Below, one piece after another: positions 52,625 to 62,031 of a stretch of DNA of 64,000 nt. Within the stretch, counting starts at the first letter, position 1, and every line of letters starts with the position of its first letter. The translations under genes and the position numbers were made by a program. Source of the DNA: Lacipirellula parvula (GTDB taxonomy: Bacteria; Planctomycetota; Planctomycetia; Pirellulales; Lacipirellulaceae); NCBI RefSeq assembly GCF_009177095.1, contig NZ_AP021861.1, positions 5,562,501 through 5,626,500 on the forward strand, written 5' to 3'. Under the pieces are notes generated by a model. That model did not search any database. It had not been told where the DNA came from and saw only the letters and a program-made list of their open reading frames with translations.

Positions 52625-55216
52625 TTATTCGGCGTCGTCGGACGAGGGCTCGTCCTTGCCGCCGACTCCCGCGCCGACTGGCTCCGGAGCGTCGCCCCGC
52701 AGCTTCAGCCCCTCGAACACGAGTTGCTTCTTGTCGGCCACGGTCTTCACGCCGACGCGAATCGTGTCCTTGCCGTTGAACTCGCCCTTGAGCAGTTCCT
52801 CGGCCAACGGATCTTCAATAAACGATTCGATCGCGCGACGCAGCGGACGGGCGCCGTAATCGGTATTCGAACCCTTCTTGATCAAGAATTCCTTCGTCTC
52901 GTCGGCGAGTTCGAGCACGAGGCCCTTCTCGTTCAGACGCTTGCGAACCTTGGCCAATTCGAGATCGACCACTTGCTTCAAGTCGACGGTCGTCAGGTGG
53001 TGGAACACGATGATGTCGTTGACGCGGTTGATGAATTCGGGACGGAAAACCTTTTCGATTTCATCGGTCACGCGACGCTTCATGTTGTCGTACCCGGCGT
53101 CGTCGTCCGGCTTCTGGAAGCCGAACGCCGATTCGTTCTTGATCGCTTCGGCGCCCGCGTTCGTGGTCATGATGAGGACCACGTTGCGGAAGTCGACGCT
53201 GCGACCAAAGCTGTCGGTCAGTCGGCCTTCTTCCATGAGCTGGAGCAACATGTTGAAGACTTCGGGGTGCGCCTTCTCGATTTCGTCGAGCAACACCACC
53301 GCGTACGGACGACGGCGAATCTGCTCGGTGAGCTGGCCGCCTTCCTCGTAGCCGACGTATCCGGGGGGCGCCCCGATGAGCCGGCTGACGTTGTGCTTCT
53401 CCATGTACTCGCTCATGTCGATTTGGATGAGGGCTTCCTCATCGCCGAACATGAACTCGGCCAAGGCCTTGGCGAGCAACGTCTTGCCGACGCCGGTGGG
53501 GCCGGCGAAGACGAACGTGCCGGTCGGCCGCTTCGGGTCTTGCAACCCGCTGCGGCTGCGACGCACTGCCTTGGCGATCGCCTTGATCGCTTCATGCTGG
53601 CCGATGACCTTCTTGTGAAGCTCGTCTTCCATTTGCATGAGGCGCATCGTGTCTTCGGTCGTCATCCGCGTGAGCGGGATGCCGGTCATCTTCGAAACGA
53701 CTTCGGCAATGACTTCCTCGTCCACCACGCCGCCGTTCTCGCGCGACTTCTCGCGCCACTGACGGGTGATGTCGTTCTTTTTCTTCTTGAGCTTGTCGGC
53801 CCGATCGCGGAGGCTCGCCGCCTTCTCAAAGTCTTGATTGGCGACCGCTTCTTCCTTCTCGCGGTTGAGCTGCTCGACTTCTTCGTCGATCTCCTTCAGA
53901 TTCGGCGGCTTCGACATGCTCTTGAGCCGGACGCGGGCGCCCGATTCGTCGATCACGTCGATCGCCTTATCCGGCAAGCAACGACCGGTGATGTAACGGT
54001 TCGACAGCTCGACGGCCGCGGCAATCGCGTCGTCGGTGATCTGCACGCGGTGATGCTCCTCGTAACGGTCGCGGAGACCTTCGAGAATCTTCACCGTGTC
54101 TTCGGCGGTGGTCGGCTCGACCATCACCTCTTGGAACCGGCGGGCGAGCGCCGAGTCCTTTTCGATGTACTTGCGATATTCGTCGAGCGTCGTGGCGCCG
54201 ATGCACTGGATCTCGCCGCGGGCGAGGGCCGGCTTCAGCACGTTCGATGCGTCGATGGCGCCCTCGGCGCCGCCGGCCCCGACGAGCGTATGGAGCTCGT
54301 CGATGAACAGGATCGTGTTCTTCGCGCGACGAACTTCGTTCATCACCGCCTTGATCCGCTCTTCGAACTGACCGCGATACTTCGTGCCGGCGACCATCAT
54401 CGCCAAATCGAGCACCACGATCCGCCGATCGAGCAGAATCTCCGGCACGTTGCCGTCGACGACGCGTTGAGCGAACCCTTCGACGATGGCCGTCTTGCCG
54501 ACGCCCGCTTCGCCGAGGAGCACCGGATTGTTCTTGGTGCGACGGCAGAGCACCTGGATCGCCCGTTCGATTTCCTTCTCACGACCGATGACCGGATCGA
54601 GCTTGCGCTGCCGGGCGAGTTCGGTGAGATCGCGGCCGAAGCTATCGAGCGCGGGGGTCTTGCTCTTCGAGGTCTTGCCCCGTTCGCGTTCTTCCCCGCC
54701 TTCGCCGCCGCCACCGCCGCCACCCTGACCGCCGCCGCTGCCGGCGCGGCCGCGACCGCCGCTCTCTTCGCCTTCCAGGCCGTGGCCCAGCAGGTTGAGA
54801 ACTTCTTCGCGGACTTCCTCGAGCTTGAGCCCGAGGTTCATGAGGACTTGCGCGGCGACCCCTTCCTGCTCACGCAGAAGGCCAAGCAGGATGTGCTCGG
54901 TGCCGACGTAGTTGTGATTCAGATGCCGAGCCTCTTCCATCGAGTACTCGATGACCTTCTTGGCGCGCGGCGTCTGCGGGAGCTTGCCCATGGTGACCAT
55001 GTCTGGTCCCGATTGGACGAGCTTCTCGACCTCGAGGCGGATCTTGCGCAGATCGACGTCGAGATTCTTCAGCACGTTGGCAGCGACGCCGGAACCTTCT
55101 TTGATGAGGCCCAGCAGCACATGTTCGGTGCCGATGTATTCGTGATTGAAGCGCTGCGCCTCTTGATTGGCGAGCTGCATCACCTTGCGGGCGCGGTCTG
55201 TAAACCGTTCGTACAT
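52625..55216 (-). CDS. clpC: ClpC-type AAA+ ATPase subunit
   Basis: 863 residues. Two N-domain repeats ([30 protein letters not shown] and similar from about 80), two AAA+ domains with Walker [11 protein letters not shown] and [14 protein letters not shown], and the UVR-like middle segment [28 protein letters not shown] typical of ClpC. The C-terminal half has [17 protein letters not shown]. It unfolds substrates for ClpP or acts as a disaggregase. Gly-rich linker after N domain (about 155-185) is unusually long. GGGGAGGT lies close before the ATG at 55216. Confidence 0.96.
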   Translation of the reverse strand: MYERFTDRARKVMQLANQEAQRFNHEYIGTEHVLLGLIKEGSGVAANVLKNLDVDLRKIRLEVEKLVQSGPDMVTMGKLPQTPRAKKVIEYSMEEARHLNHNYVGTEHILLGLLREQEGVAAQVLMNLGLKLEEVREEVLNLLGHGLEGEESGGRGRAGSGGGQGGGGGGGEGGEERERGKTSKSKTPALDSFGRDLTELARQRKLDPVIGREKEIERAIQVLCRRTKNNPVLLGEAGVGKTAIVEGFAQRVVDGNVPEILLDRRIVVLDLAMMVAGTKYRGQFEERIKAVMNEVRRAKNTILFIDELHTLVGAGGAEGAIDASNVLKPALARGEIQCIGATTLDEYRKYIEKDSALARRFQEVMVEPTTAEDTVKILEGLRDRYEEHHRVQITDDAIAAAVELSNRYITGRCLPDKAIDVIDESGARVRLKSMSKPPNLKEIDEEVEQLNREKEEAVANQDFEKAASLRDRADKLKKKKNDITRQWREKSRENGGVVDEEVIAEVVSKMTGIPLTRMTTEDTMRLMQMEDELHKKVIGQHEAIKAIAKAVRRSRSGLQDPKRPTGTFVFAGPTGVGKTLLAKALAEFMFGDEEALIQIDMSEYMEKHNVSRLIGAPPGYVGYEEGGQLTEQIRRRPYAVVLLDEIEKAHPEVFNMLLQLMEEGRLTDSFGRSVDFRNVVLIMTTNAGAEAIKNESAFGFQKPDDDAGYDNMKRRVTDEIEKVFRPEFINRVNDIIVFHHLTTVDLKQVVDLELAKVRKRLNEKGLVLELADETKEFLIKKGSNTDYGARPLRRAIESFIEDPLAEELLKGEFNGKDTIRVGVKTVADKKQLVFEGLKLRGDAPEPVGAGVGGKDEPSSDDAE

Positions 55217-55278
55217 AGCCCTTACCTCCCCTGGTGTGGTCCCTAGCCGATGCGTCGGCGGCGGTTGATCATTGGGGC

Positions 55279-55986
55279 TTAGGCAGCGATCTTCCCGACT
55301 GACGCATCGGCGATTGTCTTGGTCGACTCTTCCTGAGTCGGTAATTCGTAAATCTTGTCTTCTGGTATTACGCTAGCGGAACGAATTCGTTCACGCTCTT
55401 GCGCAATCTCATGTCGCCACGCTTCGGCCGTTTCCAGCAACTCCAGCCGATTGAGTTGCTCGACGGCCGCATCCGTTCGTTGTTCATGTCGCAACAGGGT
55501 GGCCAGCATCAGGCGGGCCTCCGCGTCGCGCGGGTCTTGCTTCAGTAATTTTAGCAGCGTCTGCTCGGCCGAAACCCAGTCGTGCGCGAGGTACGCCGCC
55601 TGAGCTTCGCGAAACCAAACATCCGACCGCTCGTCCGGGCTGACGGCTGCGTTCTCGCCAGCCGACAGTTCAGACACGAGTCGACGCCAGTCGGCTCGCC
55701 CTTCGAGCCACGCCAAGAGCCAAATCACTCCCGCCGCCCCGAGCGCGATCCAACGAATTCGCACCGGCAACCATTCGTCCCAGACGAAGGTCGTCGCCGC
55801 GAGCGCATTGACCAGCGCGGTAAATCCTACCGCCAGCGTCAACCCGACCCAAGACCCCCGCATCCAGAGTTGCGGAAGGCCCGGCCAGAGATAAGCCGAC
55901 CAGTGGAGTTTGGGCTGCGGCACGATCGGTGTTCGTCTCCTGCCGTCGCTCACCCGCGGACCGCGAGCCGAGGGTATCTCCGTCAC
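55279..55986 (-). CDS. TPR-like membrane protein
   Basis: 235 residues. Two hydrophobic helices (about 46-66 and 76-94) are followed by a helical region with a TPR-like pattern (WFREAQAAYLAHDWVSAEQTLLKLLKQDPRDAEARLMLATLLRHEQRTDAAVEQLNRL). Start is a GTG at 55986 with no clear ribosome site. It lies 62 nt upstream of clpC on the same strand and might belong to one transcript. Function unknown. Confidence 0.65.
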   Translation of the reverse strand: MTEIPSARGPRVSDGRRRTPIVPQPKLHWSAYLWPGLPQLWMRGSWVGLTLAVGFTALVNALAATTFVWDEWLPVRIRWIALGAAGVIWLLAWLEGRADWRRLVSELSAGENAAVSPDERSDVWFREAQAAYLAHDWVSAEQTLLKLLKQDPRDAEARLMLATLLRHEQRTDAAVEQLNRLELLETAEAWRHEIAQERERIRSASVIPEDKIYELPTQEESTKTIADASVGKIAA

Positions 55987-56134
55987 TTAAAAGTGCGTGA
56001 TCCCCCGACTCGTCGGCAACTGCGGTGTGAAAGTCTAGCCCGCGGGGCGGCCCAATCAAGGCAACCACATGGGGCGTACGGGTTTAGCGTGCAAAGTTCT
56101 GATTATTACGGGGAGGGCCTCCCCTAAAATTACC

Positions 56135-56226
56135 TGTGGGAGGCGTCTCCGACGCCGATTTCGCTCGCAACTGCAGACAGTTGTGGTTTAGTGACGGCTC
56201 CTCGGGGTCGGAGACCCCTCCCACAA
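56135..56226. repeat. GTGGGAGGCGTC-type inverted repeat element
   Basis: GTGGGAGGCGTCTCCGACGCC opens the element, and GGGGTCGGAGACCCCTCCCAC closes it (reverse complement with a few changes). A close copy lies at 63769-63859, and its centre (CTGCA..AGTTGTGG) is also shared. The spacer 55987-56461 contains nothing else recognised, including no convincing TPP riboswitch. Confidence 0.78.
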
Positions 56227-56461
56227 ACAGCAATCCGGGGTGCGATTGTGCCGTGCGGAACGCCATCGTGCGCACGCGGCGGCGGCACGACACCTTTCGC
56301 CGTGGGAAGAAGGGGAAGATAACGATAATGCCGGCAAGCGGCGAGGTCGGTTTCCAGCGAGAATTCCCCGCCCTCAGCGAGCCGAGGCGTCCCGCCCCCG
56401 GCGCCAGCATTTTCAATTTTTCACCACGGTCGCGCGCCCAACCTCCTCAGCTATATATGGA

Positions 56462-57565
56462 ATGATGTCCGACTCTGCCCCCATCCGCATCCTCGACGCC
56501 TCCCTCAACCGGGCCGCCGAGGGGCTGCGCGTCGTCGAGGATTACGTGCGGTTCGTCCTCGACGACCGGCATCTCACCGAGCAGTTCAAACAGCTGCGGC
56601 ACGACTTGGCGGCGGCTGGCTCGCAGTTGCCGCTGCCGGAGCGGCATGCCGCCCGCGACACTCGGTCCGACGTCGGCACGACCGTTTCGACGCCAAGCGA
56701 GGGAACCCGTCGCGAGGCTTGGGAGGTGTGCATTGCCAGTTTGGAGCGGGTGAAGCAGTCGCTGCGGAGCCTGGAGGAGTTTTCGAAGGTGTCGCTGCCG
56801 GCCGTGGCGGCGGAGTTCGAGCGGCTGCGGTACTGGCTCTACACGCTCGAAGCGGCCGTCGGGCGGACGGTGGACGCGAACGAGCGGCTGGGCGAGGCGC
56901 GACTTTATGTGCTGGTCGACGGCTGCGATTCGGAAGCGGCGTTTGCGGCGTTGGTCGATCAGCTGATCGCGGCACGGGTGGGTGTGATTCAATTGCGCGA
57001 CAAGCGGCTGGATGATCGCGAGCTGATCGCACGAGCGCGACAGTTGGTCGCGGCGTGCCAAACGCCCTCGCCGCACACGCCGCCAATCAGCCCCGACCTA
57101 GCTAGGTCGGGGCTAGCGCCCACGCGAAGCTCTCCGTTAGTAATCATCAACGACCGTCCCGACGTCGCCGCGATCGTTGGCGCCGACGGCGTCCACCTTG
57201 GCCAAGACGACATGCGGGTGAAAGACGCCCGCGCGATCGTCGGCCCGCGGCAGTTGATCGGCGTTTCGACCCACTCGATCGAGCAAGCCCGCGCGGCGGT
57301 GCTTGATGGCGCTAACTACCTCGGCGTCGGGCCGACGTTTCCATCGCAGACAAAATCGTTCGACGCGTTCCCGGGCCTCGACTTCGTTCAACAGGTGGCC
57401 GCGGAGATCCGGCTGCCGGCATTCGCGATTGGTGGAATCACCCAACAGAACGTCGGCGAAGTGGCAGCGGCCGGTCTCCGCCGCATTGCGGTAGCGTCGG
57501 CAGTCACCGCCGCCCCCCGCCCGCAAGCCGCCGCGGAAGCCCTACGAACGGCGCTCCACCAGTAG
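56462..57565 (+). CDS. thiE: ThiD2-ThiE fusion (HMP-P kinase domain plus thiamin-phosphate synthase)
   Basis: 367 residues. Residues 1-135 form the ThiD2 domain (IRILDASLNRAAEGLRVVEDYVRFVLDD), a monofunctional HMP-P kinase known as fused to ThiE in some bacteria. Residues 145-360 are ThiE, a TIM barrel: VIQLRDK, VIINDRPDVAAIVGADGVHLGQDD, VGVGPTFPSQTK. Between helix 1 and IINDR there are about 28 residues rather than 8-9; 210-219 (SPDLARSGLA) are encoded by a perfect palindrome, also found as a terminator elsewhere. The stop TAG opens a repeat arm. An alternative start is the next ATG. Together with thiS/thiG, most of the thiamin pathway is spread over the window. Confidence 0.93.
   Translation: MMSDSAPIRILDASLNRAAEGLRVVEDYVRFVLDDRHLTEQFKQLRHDLAAAGSQLPLPERHAARDTRSDVGTTVSTPSEGTRREAWEVCIASLERVKQSLRSLEEFSKVSLPAVAAEFERLRYWLYTLEAAVGRTVDANERLGEARLYVLVDGCDSEAAFAALVDQLIAARVGVIQLRDKRLDDRELIARARQLVAACQTPSPHTPPISPDLARSGLAPTRSSPLVIINDRPDVAAIVGADGVHLGQDDMRVKDARAIVGPRQLIGVSTHSIEQARAAVLDGANYLGVGPTFPSQTKSFDAFPGLDFVQQVAAEIRLPAFAIGGITQQNVGEVAAAGLRRIAVASAVTAAPRPQAAAEALRTALHQ
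57089..57114. repeat. Perfect 26-bp palindrome inside thiE
   Basis: AGCCCCGACCTAG joined to its exact reverse complement. Same core as terminators at 17558-17583 (one base pair different) and 52520-52551. It lies in the reading frame and adds residues to ThiE. Confidence 0.85.
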
Positions 57566-57731
57566 CCGCGGGTCAACGACCCGCCGGAGCGACCCCTCGA
57601 TTTATGATTGAGGATTTCTGATTTATGATGTGCCGGCGAGCCACCACTCCGCACGCTCGCGTGAGAAATCACAAATCCCAAATCGCAAATCCTTTACAAT
57701 ACTGCTCCGGCCGGTCGTTGACCGGCGGCTA
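57563..57731. repeat. TAGCCGCGG-type inverted-repeat element
   Basis: Arms TAGCCGCGGGTCAACGACCC (left, 57563) and GGTCGTTGACCGGCGGCTA (right, to 57731) enclose an AT-rich inner repeat of about 110 bp. The left tip TAG is the thiE stop. Same family as 19783-19940 and the proB end. Confidence 0.78.
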
Positions 57732-57773
57732 CTCCCGATCACCAGTCACTGATCCCCGATCACGACTCCCCCT

Positions 57774-58856
57774 ATGCTCCACGCAGTAATCATGGCCGGC
57801 GGCGCCGGCACGCGTTTCTGGCCTGCCAGCCGGGCCGACATGCCCAAGCAGCTCCTCGCGCTCGTCGGCAAGCAGACGATGATCCGCCAAACGGTCGATC
57901 GCCTCGGCGACCTCGTGACGCCGGCGCAAACGCTCATCGTCACCAACCAACGGCTCATCCCGGCGCTGCGCGAACAGTTGCCGGAACTTCCGGAAACCTC
58001 GCTCGTCGGCGAACCCTGCAAGCGCGACACGGCGCCCTGCATCGGCTTGGCAGCGCTGCTCGTGGCGAAGCAAGATCCCGATGCGATCATGGCGGTGCTG
58101 CCGGCCGACCATGTCATCCGCAACGCCAGCCGCTTTCAAGATTCGATCCGCCAGGCGGTGACGCTCATCAAGAAGACGCCCGATCAGATCGTCACCTTCG
58201 GCATTCGGCCGAACTACCCGGCAGAAATTTTCGGCTACATCCAACGCGGCTCGCGGATCGACATCCACGATGAAGCGGCGCCGACGTTCGTGGTGAAGCG
58301 ATTCCGCGAGAAGCCCGACCACGCCACGGCGACCGAGTACGTCAACTCGGGCGACTACCTCTGGAACTCCGGCATCTTTATTTGGAAGGCGAAGACGATT
58401 CTCAACGCCCTCAAAGAGCGGCAGCCGGAGATGCTCGCCCATCTCGAAAAGATTGGCGCCGCGTGGGGGACGCCTCAGCAGCAGGAAGTTTTTGATCGCG
58501 AGTTCACCGCGATCAAAGGCATCTCGATCGACTACGCCGTAATGGAGCACGCCAAGAACGTCGCGGTCATCGAGGCACCGTACGATTGGGACGACCTCGG
58601 CAGTTGGCAATCGCTCGCACGGCTTGCCGGCACCGACCGGTTTGACAACACCATCGTCGGCAAGCATGTCGGCATCAATACGACGGGAACGATTGTCCGC
58701 ACCGACGACAAGCATCTAGTCGTCACCATTGGCATGAAGGATTGCTTAGTCGTTCATACGCCCGACGCGACGCTGGTGGCGAACAAGAACGATGAAGAGG
58801 CGGTGCGCGAGGTGGTGAAGTTGCTGGAAGCGAAAGGCTGGAAGGAGTATTTGTAG
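57774..58856 (+). CDS. manC: Mannose-1-phosphate guanylyltransferase
   Basis: 360 residues, the single-domain length (without the C-terminal isomerase domain of bifunctional ManC/AlgA). Makes GDP-mannose from GTP and mannose 1-phosphate. The signature MAGGAGTRFWPASRADMPKQLL is complete; VVKRFREKPDHATATEYVNSGDYLWNSGIFIWKA contains the sugar-binding EKP and N-G motifs. Start is ATG at 57774; a GTG-rich repeat spacer precedes it. It likely serves surface polysaccharide synthesis. Confidence 0.93.
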   Translation: MLHAVIMAGGAGTRFWPASRADMPKQLLALVGKQTMIRQTVDRLGDLVTPAQTLIVTNQRLIPALREQLPELPETSLVGEPCKRDTAPCIGLAALLVAKQDPDAIMAVLPADHVIRNASRFQDSIRQAVTLIKKTPDQIVTFGIRPNYPAEIFGYIQRGSRIDIHDEAAPTFVVKRFREKPDHATATEYVNSGDYLWNSGIFIWKAKTILNALKERQPEMLAHLEKIGAAWGTPQQQEVFDREFTAIKGISIDYAVMEHAKNVAVIEAPYDWDDLGSWQSLARLAGTDRFDNTIVGKHVGINTTGTIVRTDDKHLVVTIGMKDCLVVHTPDATLVANKNDEEAVREVVKLLEAKGWKEYL

Positions 58857-58928
58857 GGTGACTGGTGATCCGTGATCGGGAATTGCAGAAGTTCTCACCG
58901 ATCACCGATCACCGATCACGACCTCACC

Positions 58929-59381
58929 ATGCCCCCCTCCACTCGCATCGCTGGCATCGACTACGGCACCGTGCGAATTGGGATCGCGACGGCGGATCTA
59001 TCCGTCGGCATCGCCGGGCCGTACGAGACCTACAATCGCCGCAGCGAGCGGCTCGATGCCGATTACTTCAGGACGCTCGCTAAGGAAGAGCGGATCGGGC
59101 GGTTCGTCGTCGGGCTGCCGGTGCATCTCAGCGGCGGCGAGAGTCAGAAGTCGCTGGAAGCCCGCAACTTTGGCGATTGGCTCGCCAAGCTGACAGGCGT
59201 GCCGGTGGAGTACTTCGACGAACGCTATACGAGCGCTGAAGCGGAAGAGATGCTGTTGGGCGCCGGGCTGACGAAGAAGCGACGCAAAGAGCGGCTCGAT
59301 CAGCTGGCGGCGCAGATCATGCTGACGGCGTACCTCGAGGCGGGCGCGAAGAACCAAGAGCTGCCCGATTCGATTGATTAA
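58929..59381 (+). CDS. ruvX: YqgF/RuvX-type pre-16S rRNA nuclease / Holliday junction resolvase
   Basis: 150 residues. RNase H-like fold with IAGIDYGTVRIGIATAD (first Asp), FVVGLPVHLSGGESQ and FDERYTSAEAE (catalytic Glu/Asp), then LDQLAAQIMLTAYLE. Family members trim 16S rRNA ends or resolve junctions. The ATG at 58929 is preferred; the upstream frame runs through a short GATCACCGATCAC repeat. Confidence 0.92.
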   Translation: MPPSTRIAGIDYGTVRIGIATADLSVGIAGPYETYNRRSERLDADYFRTLAKEERIGRFVVGLPVHLSGGESQKSLEARNFGDWLAKLTGVPVEYFDERYTSAEAEEMLLGAGLTKKRRKERLDQLAAQIMLTAYLEAGAKNQELPDSID

Positions 59382-59390
59382 GTTTGCACG

Positions 59391-59467
59391 GGTGCCACTG
59401 GCATCCTGCCAGTGTGATGTGGGAACTCGCTCGGCACTTCCGCACTGGCAAGATGCCAGTGGCACCC
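59391..59467. repeat. CCACTGGC-type inverted repeat
   Basis: GGTGCCACTGGCATCCTGCC and GCAAGATGCCAGTGGCACC arms (59391-59467), just after the ruvX stop. Same family as 45564-45720. Confidence 0.72.
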
Positions 59468-59580
59468 CAATTGAATTGTAATGCGTCCTTGGGTGGCATG
59501 CTCTTCGGTACTCCGAGGAGCATGTTTTTGTTTTTGCGACCTCTGCGACTCTTCGCGGCTAACGATTTCGGAGTACCAAG

Positions 59581-60507
59581 TTGTCGGCAACGCGAATCCT
59601 CTTCGGCATTGGCTACCTCGGCAGTCGCGTCGCCAATCTCTGGCGCGATCAACGCGATTACACGTGGGCGTTCACTCGTCGCGATGATCCGACGGAAGCG
59701 ATGATCGTTGCGAGAACGCTCACCGGCCAAGCCGATGTTACGCGACCGGAGACGCTCACCTGTCTCCGCGAGTTAGCTACCCCCGACAGTCAGCAAGCCG
59801 ATTCGCTTCTCTACGCCGTCGGCTATGATCGCACCACCGGCCCCGACATCCACTCCGTCTACGCCAACGGCCTGCAGAACGTCCTTGCCGCATTGCCGGC
59901 AAGCGTCACCCGCGTGATCTACATCAGCACCACCGGCGTCTATGGCACGGCCGGCGGCGGGTGGGTCGACGAGACGACACCGACCGCTCCGCACCGCGAC
60001 GGCGGCAAGGCGTCGCTCGCTGCGGAAGAAATCTTGCGCGCCCACCCGCTCGGCCGACGGAGCGTGATTCTCCGGCTGGCGGGCATCTACGGCCCAGGCC
60101 GCGTGCCGTATCTCGACAAGCTGAAGGCAAGCGAACCAATCGCGGCGCCCAGCGCAGGCTGGCTGAATCTCATCCACGTCGACGACGCCGCACGAATCGT
60201 CGTCGCGATGGATCGCTGGCTAGCTGCCCGCTGGAGCAGCGATGGCCCGCACGTGTTCTGCGTCAGCGACGGCGTCCCCGCAGTGCGCGGCGAGTATTAC
60301 GCCGAAGCGGCCCGCTTGATCGGCGCCCCGCCGCCACAATTCACGACGCCGCCGGCCGACTCCCCCGCCGCCGCCCGCGCCGGGGCCGATCGCCGGGTAA
60401 GCAACGCGAAACTACGCAAGTGGATGGCGACGCAAGGCCTCGCCCTCCAGTACCCCAGCTACCGCGAGGGGCTGGCACAGATTCTCAACTCCAATCCGGC
60501 CATTTAG
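59581..60507 (+). CDS. NAD-dependent epimerase/SDR-type protein
   Basis: 308 residues from a TTG start. Rossmann motif FGIGYLGSRVANLW (GxGxxG) near the N-terminus, VIYISTTGVYGTAGGGWVDETTPTAP with the Tyr/Lys region replaced by short motifs, and ILRLAGIYGPGRVP. It resembles YeeZ-type NAD(P)-dependent epimerases rather than nucleotide-sugar epimerases. GGAG lies 7 nt before the TTG and no ATG is nearby. Substrate unknown. Confidence 0.83.
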   Translation: MSATRILFGIGYLGSRVANLWRDQRDYTWAFTRRDDPTEAMIVARTLTGQADVTRPETLTCLRELATPDSQQADSLLYAVGYDRTTGPDIHSVYANGLQNVLAALPASVTRVIYISTTGVYGTAGGGWVDETTPTAPHRDGGKASLAAEEILRAHPLGRRSVILRLAGIYGPGRVPYLDKLKASEPIAAPSAGWLNLIHVDDAARIVVAMDRWLAARWSSDGPHVFCVSDGVPAVRGEYYAEAARLIGAPPPQFTTPPADSPAAARAGADRRVSNAKLRKWMATQGLALQYPSYREGLAQILNSNPAI

Positions 60508-60523
60508 CGCCAGTGTTCCGCCT

Positions 60524-60631
60524 GGGTGGCATGGTCTCGCCGGTACTCCGGCGTGGCCATGAGCGATTCGCTGAGACAAGCCGGGACTGTAGCTCCACAT
60601 GCTCACGCCTGAGGGCGAGAGCATGCCACCC
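60524..60631. repeat. GGGTGGCATGG-type inverted repeat
   Basis: GGGTGGCATGGTCTCGCCGG (left) and GGGCGAGAGCATGCCACCC (right) flank a CGTGGCCATGAG centre. It sits after the epimerase gene. A related piece lies at 43811-43846. Confidence 0.68.
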
Positions 60632-60790
60632 GCCGGCTTAGTTCCGCGTGGCTTGGCGAATTCCTCATACGAATGCCCAACAGCCCCCGTTTCGCCCCCA
60701 TTCCGGCGATGGTTGCACACCGCCTACCGGCCCCCGTAGAATTTGGCTGATTCGCTCCAAGTCCCCCCTGCCCCGCAAGCCTCGGATCTG

Positions 60791-61573
60791 ATGCTCCCAC
60801 GTACCCCCCTGTTCCCTCACGTCATCGAGCTCAATCACCAGGCGCGTCGCCGCATCGGCTGCAGCGTCTACCTGATTTACGATGAGTCGGAGTGGACGCT
60901 GCTCGATATCGGCTACGAAGACGCCGTCGACGAGTGCGTCGAACTGATCCGCGAGCTCGATTTCCCCTTCAGCAAGTGCAAGACGCTCATCGCGTCGCAC
61001 GCCGACGTCGACCATATCCAGGGGCTGGCGAAGGTGAAGCAGATGCTCAAGACGACCGTCACCGCACACCCGACGGCGGCCGACATGCTGGAAAAGGGCG
61101 ACCGCCTGGCGACGTTTGCCCTGATCGACGCCCAAGGGATCGATCTCGACATGCCGCCGGTCGTGGTCGAGAACCGCGTCAACGACGGCGACGTCATCAA
61201 AGTCGGCAAGCTTGAACTCGAAGTCTGGCACACCCCCGGTCACACCGACGGGCAGCTCAGCTTCCGCATGGGCGACTTGCTCTTCTCGGGCGACAACCTG
61301 TTCCGCGATGGCTGCGTGGGGGCGATCGACGCCCACCACGGCAGTAGCATCGCCGACTTCATCAAATCCCTCGAACGCATCAAGGCAAGCGACGTGAAGT
61401 GGCTTCTGCCGAGCCATGGGCCGGTCTTCAAGAAAGACAACGCGCTGATCGACAAGACGATCGCGCGGCTTGAAGGCTACCAGCACATGGCCGACTTCGG
61501 CACCTGCGCCATCGACTGGCCGCTCATGGATACGTGGGAAGACGAGCTGATCGAAGGCAAGTTGCCTGGGTAG
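60791..61573 (+). CDS. Metallo-beta-lactamase-fold hydrolase
   Basis: 260 residues from the ATG at 60791 (an in-frame TTG lies 48 bases upstream). Metal motifs are [11 protein letters not shown] (the His-x-Asp-x-Asp-His variant of HxHxDH), [10 protein letters not shown] and [10 protein letters not shown], then LLPSHGP. It has no signal peptide. The substrate is unknown; it is not a beta-lactamase by context. No ribosome site is clear. The second His of the standard motif is replaced by Asp. Confidence 0.88.
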   Translation: MLPRTPLFPHVIELNHQARRRIGCSVYLIYDESEWTLLDIGYEDAVDECVELIRELDFPFSKCKTLIASHADVDHIQGLAKVKQMLKTTVTAHPTAADMLEKGDRLATFALIDAQGIDLDMPPVVVENRVNDGDVIKVGKLELEVWHTPGHTDGQLSFRMGDLLFSGDNLFRDGCVGAIDAHHGSSIADFIKSLERIKASDVKWLLPSHGPVFKKDNALIDKTIARLEGYQHMADFGTCAIDWPLMDTWEDELIEGKLPG

Positions 61574-61611
61574 CGGCAGCGCTCGCAAAATTTGCTCCAG
61601 AAGCAATTCGC

Positions 61612-61637
61612 GTTGTATAATAATATTATTATACAAC
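61612..61637 (+). promoter_or_regulatory. 26-bp perfect palindrome, higBA operator
   Basis: GTTGTATAATAAT joined to its exact reverse complement. It contains TATAAT (61616-61621); TTGCTC (61592-61597) lies 18 bases upstream as a plausible -35. The toxin ATG (61654) is 16 bases beyond the palindrome, so a short leader exists, unlike in the other two TA operons. Confidence 0.78.
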
Positions 61638-61653
61638 CCGCCGGGATCGCGCC

Positions 61654-62031
61654 ATGCCGCTCACCGAAGTCCTGCTGTACCAAGAATTGGACGGCACGAT
61701 TCCGGTGCTCGATTGGCTTGCCGAGTTGCAAAAGAGCAATCGCGCAGCGTTCAATAAGTGCTTGTACTTGATCGATCTATTGGAGCAATTCGGCAGTGAG
61801 TTGCGCCGACCTCGCGCTGATATGCTGCGCGACGGCGTTTATGAATTGCAAACGGAAGTGCGCAACGTGAACTATCGCCTGCTGTACGGGTTTGTGGGGA
61901 AGGACGTCGCCTTGCTCAGCCACGGGCTGATCAAGGAGAAAAATGTTCCCGCCCGCGAGATCGAACTGGCCATCGAACGCCTCGAACGATTCCGAAATGA
62001 TCCGGACCGCCATCGCGCCACTCGGGAGTGA
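61654..62031 (+). CDS. higB: HigB-type (RelE superfamily, phage Gp49-like) toxin
   Basis: 125 residues. The pattern IPVLDWLAELQKSNRAAFNKCLYLIDLLEQFG, RRPRADMLRDGVYELQTEVRNVNYRLLYGFVGKDVALLSHGLIKEKNVP and EIELAIERLERF is the Gp49-like RelE-fold HigB. Cleaves mRNA on the ribosome. The toxin gene precedes the antitoxin gene, as is typical for higBA, and the stop overlaps the next start (GTGA-type). Confidence 0.92.
   Translation: MPLTEVLLYQELDGTIPVLDWLAELQKSNRAAFNKCLYLIDLLEQFGSELRRPRADMLRDGVYELQTEVRNVNYRLLYGFVGKDVALLSHGLIKEKNVPAREIELAIERLERFRNDPDRHRATRE

Noticed and set aside
52484-55246. 920-codon plus-strand frame over clpC.
   Set aside because: It is an antisense shadow caused by high GC at third codon positions; ClpC on the minus strand has every expected motif.
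56320-56350. GATAATGCCGGCAAGCGG upstream of thiD2-thiE, resembling the core of a TPP riboswitch.
   Set aside because: The partner CTGAGA element and the GNAGGGA tail are not present in the needed places, so the match is too weak to call.
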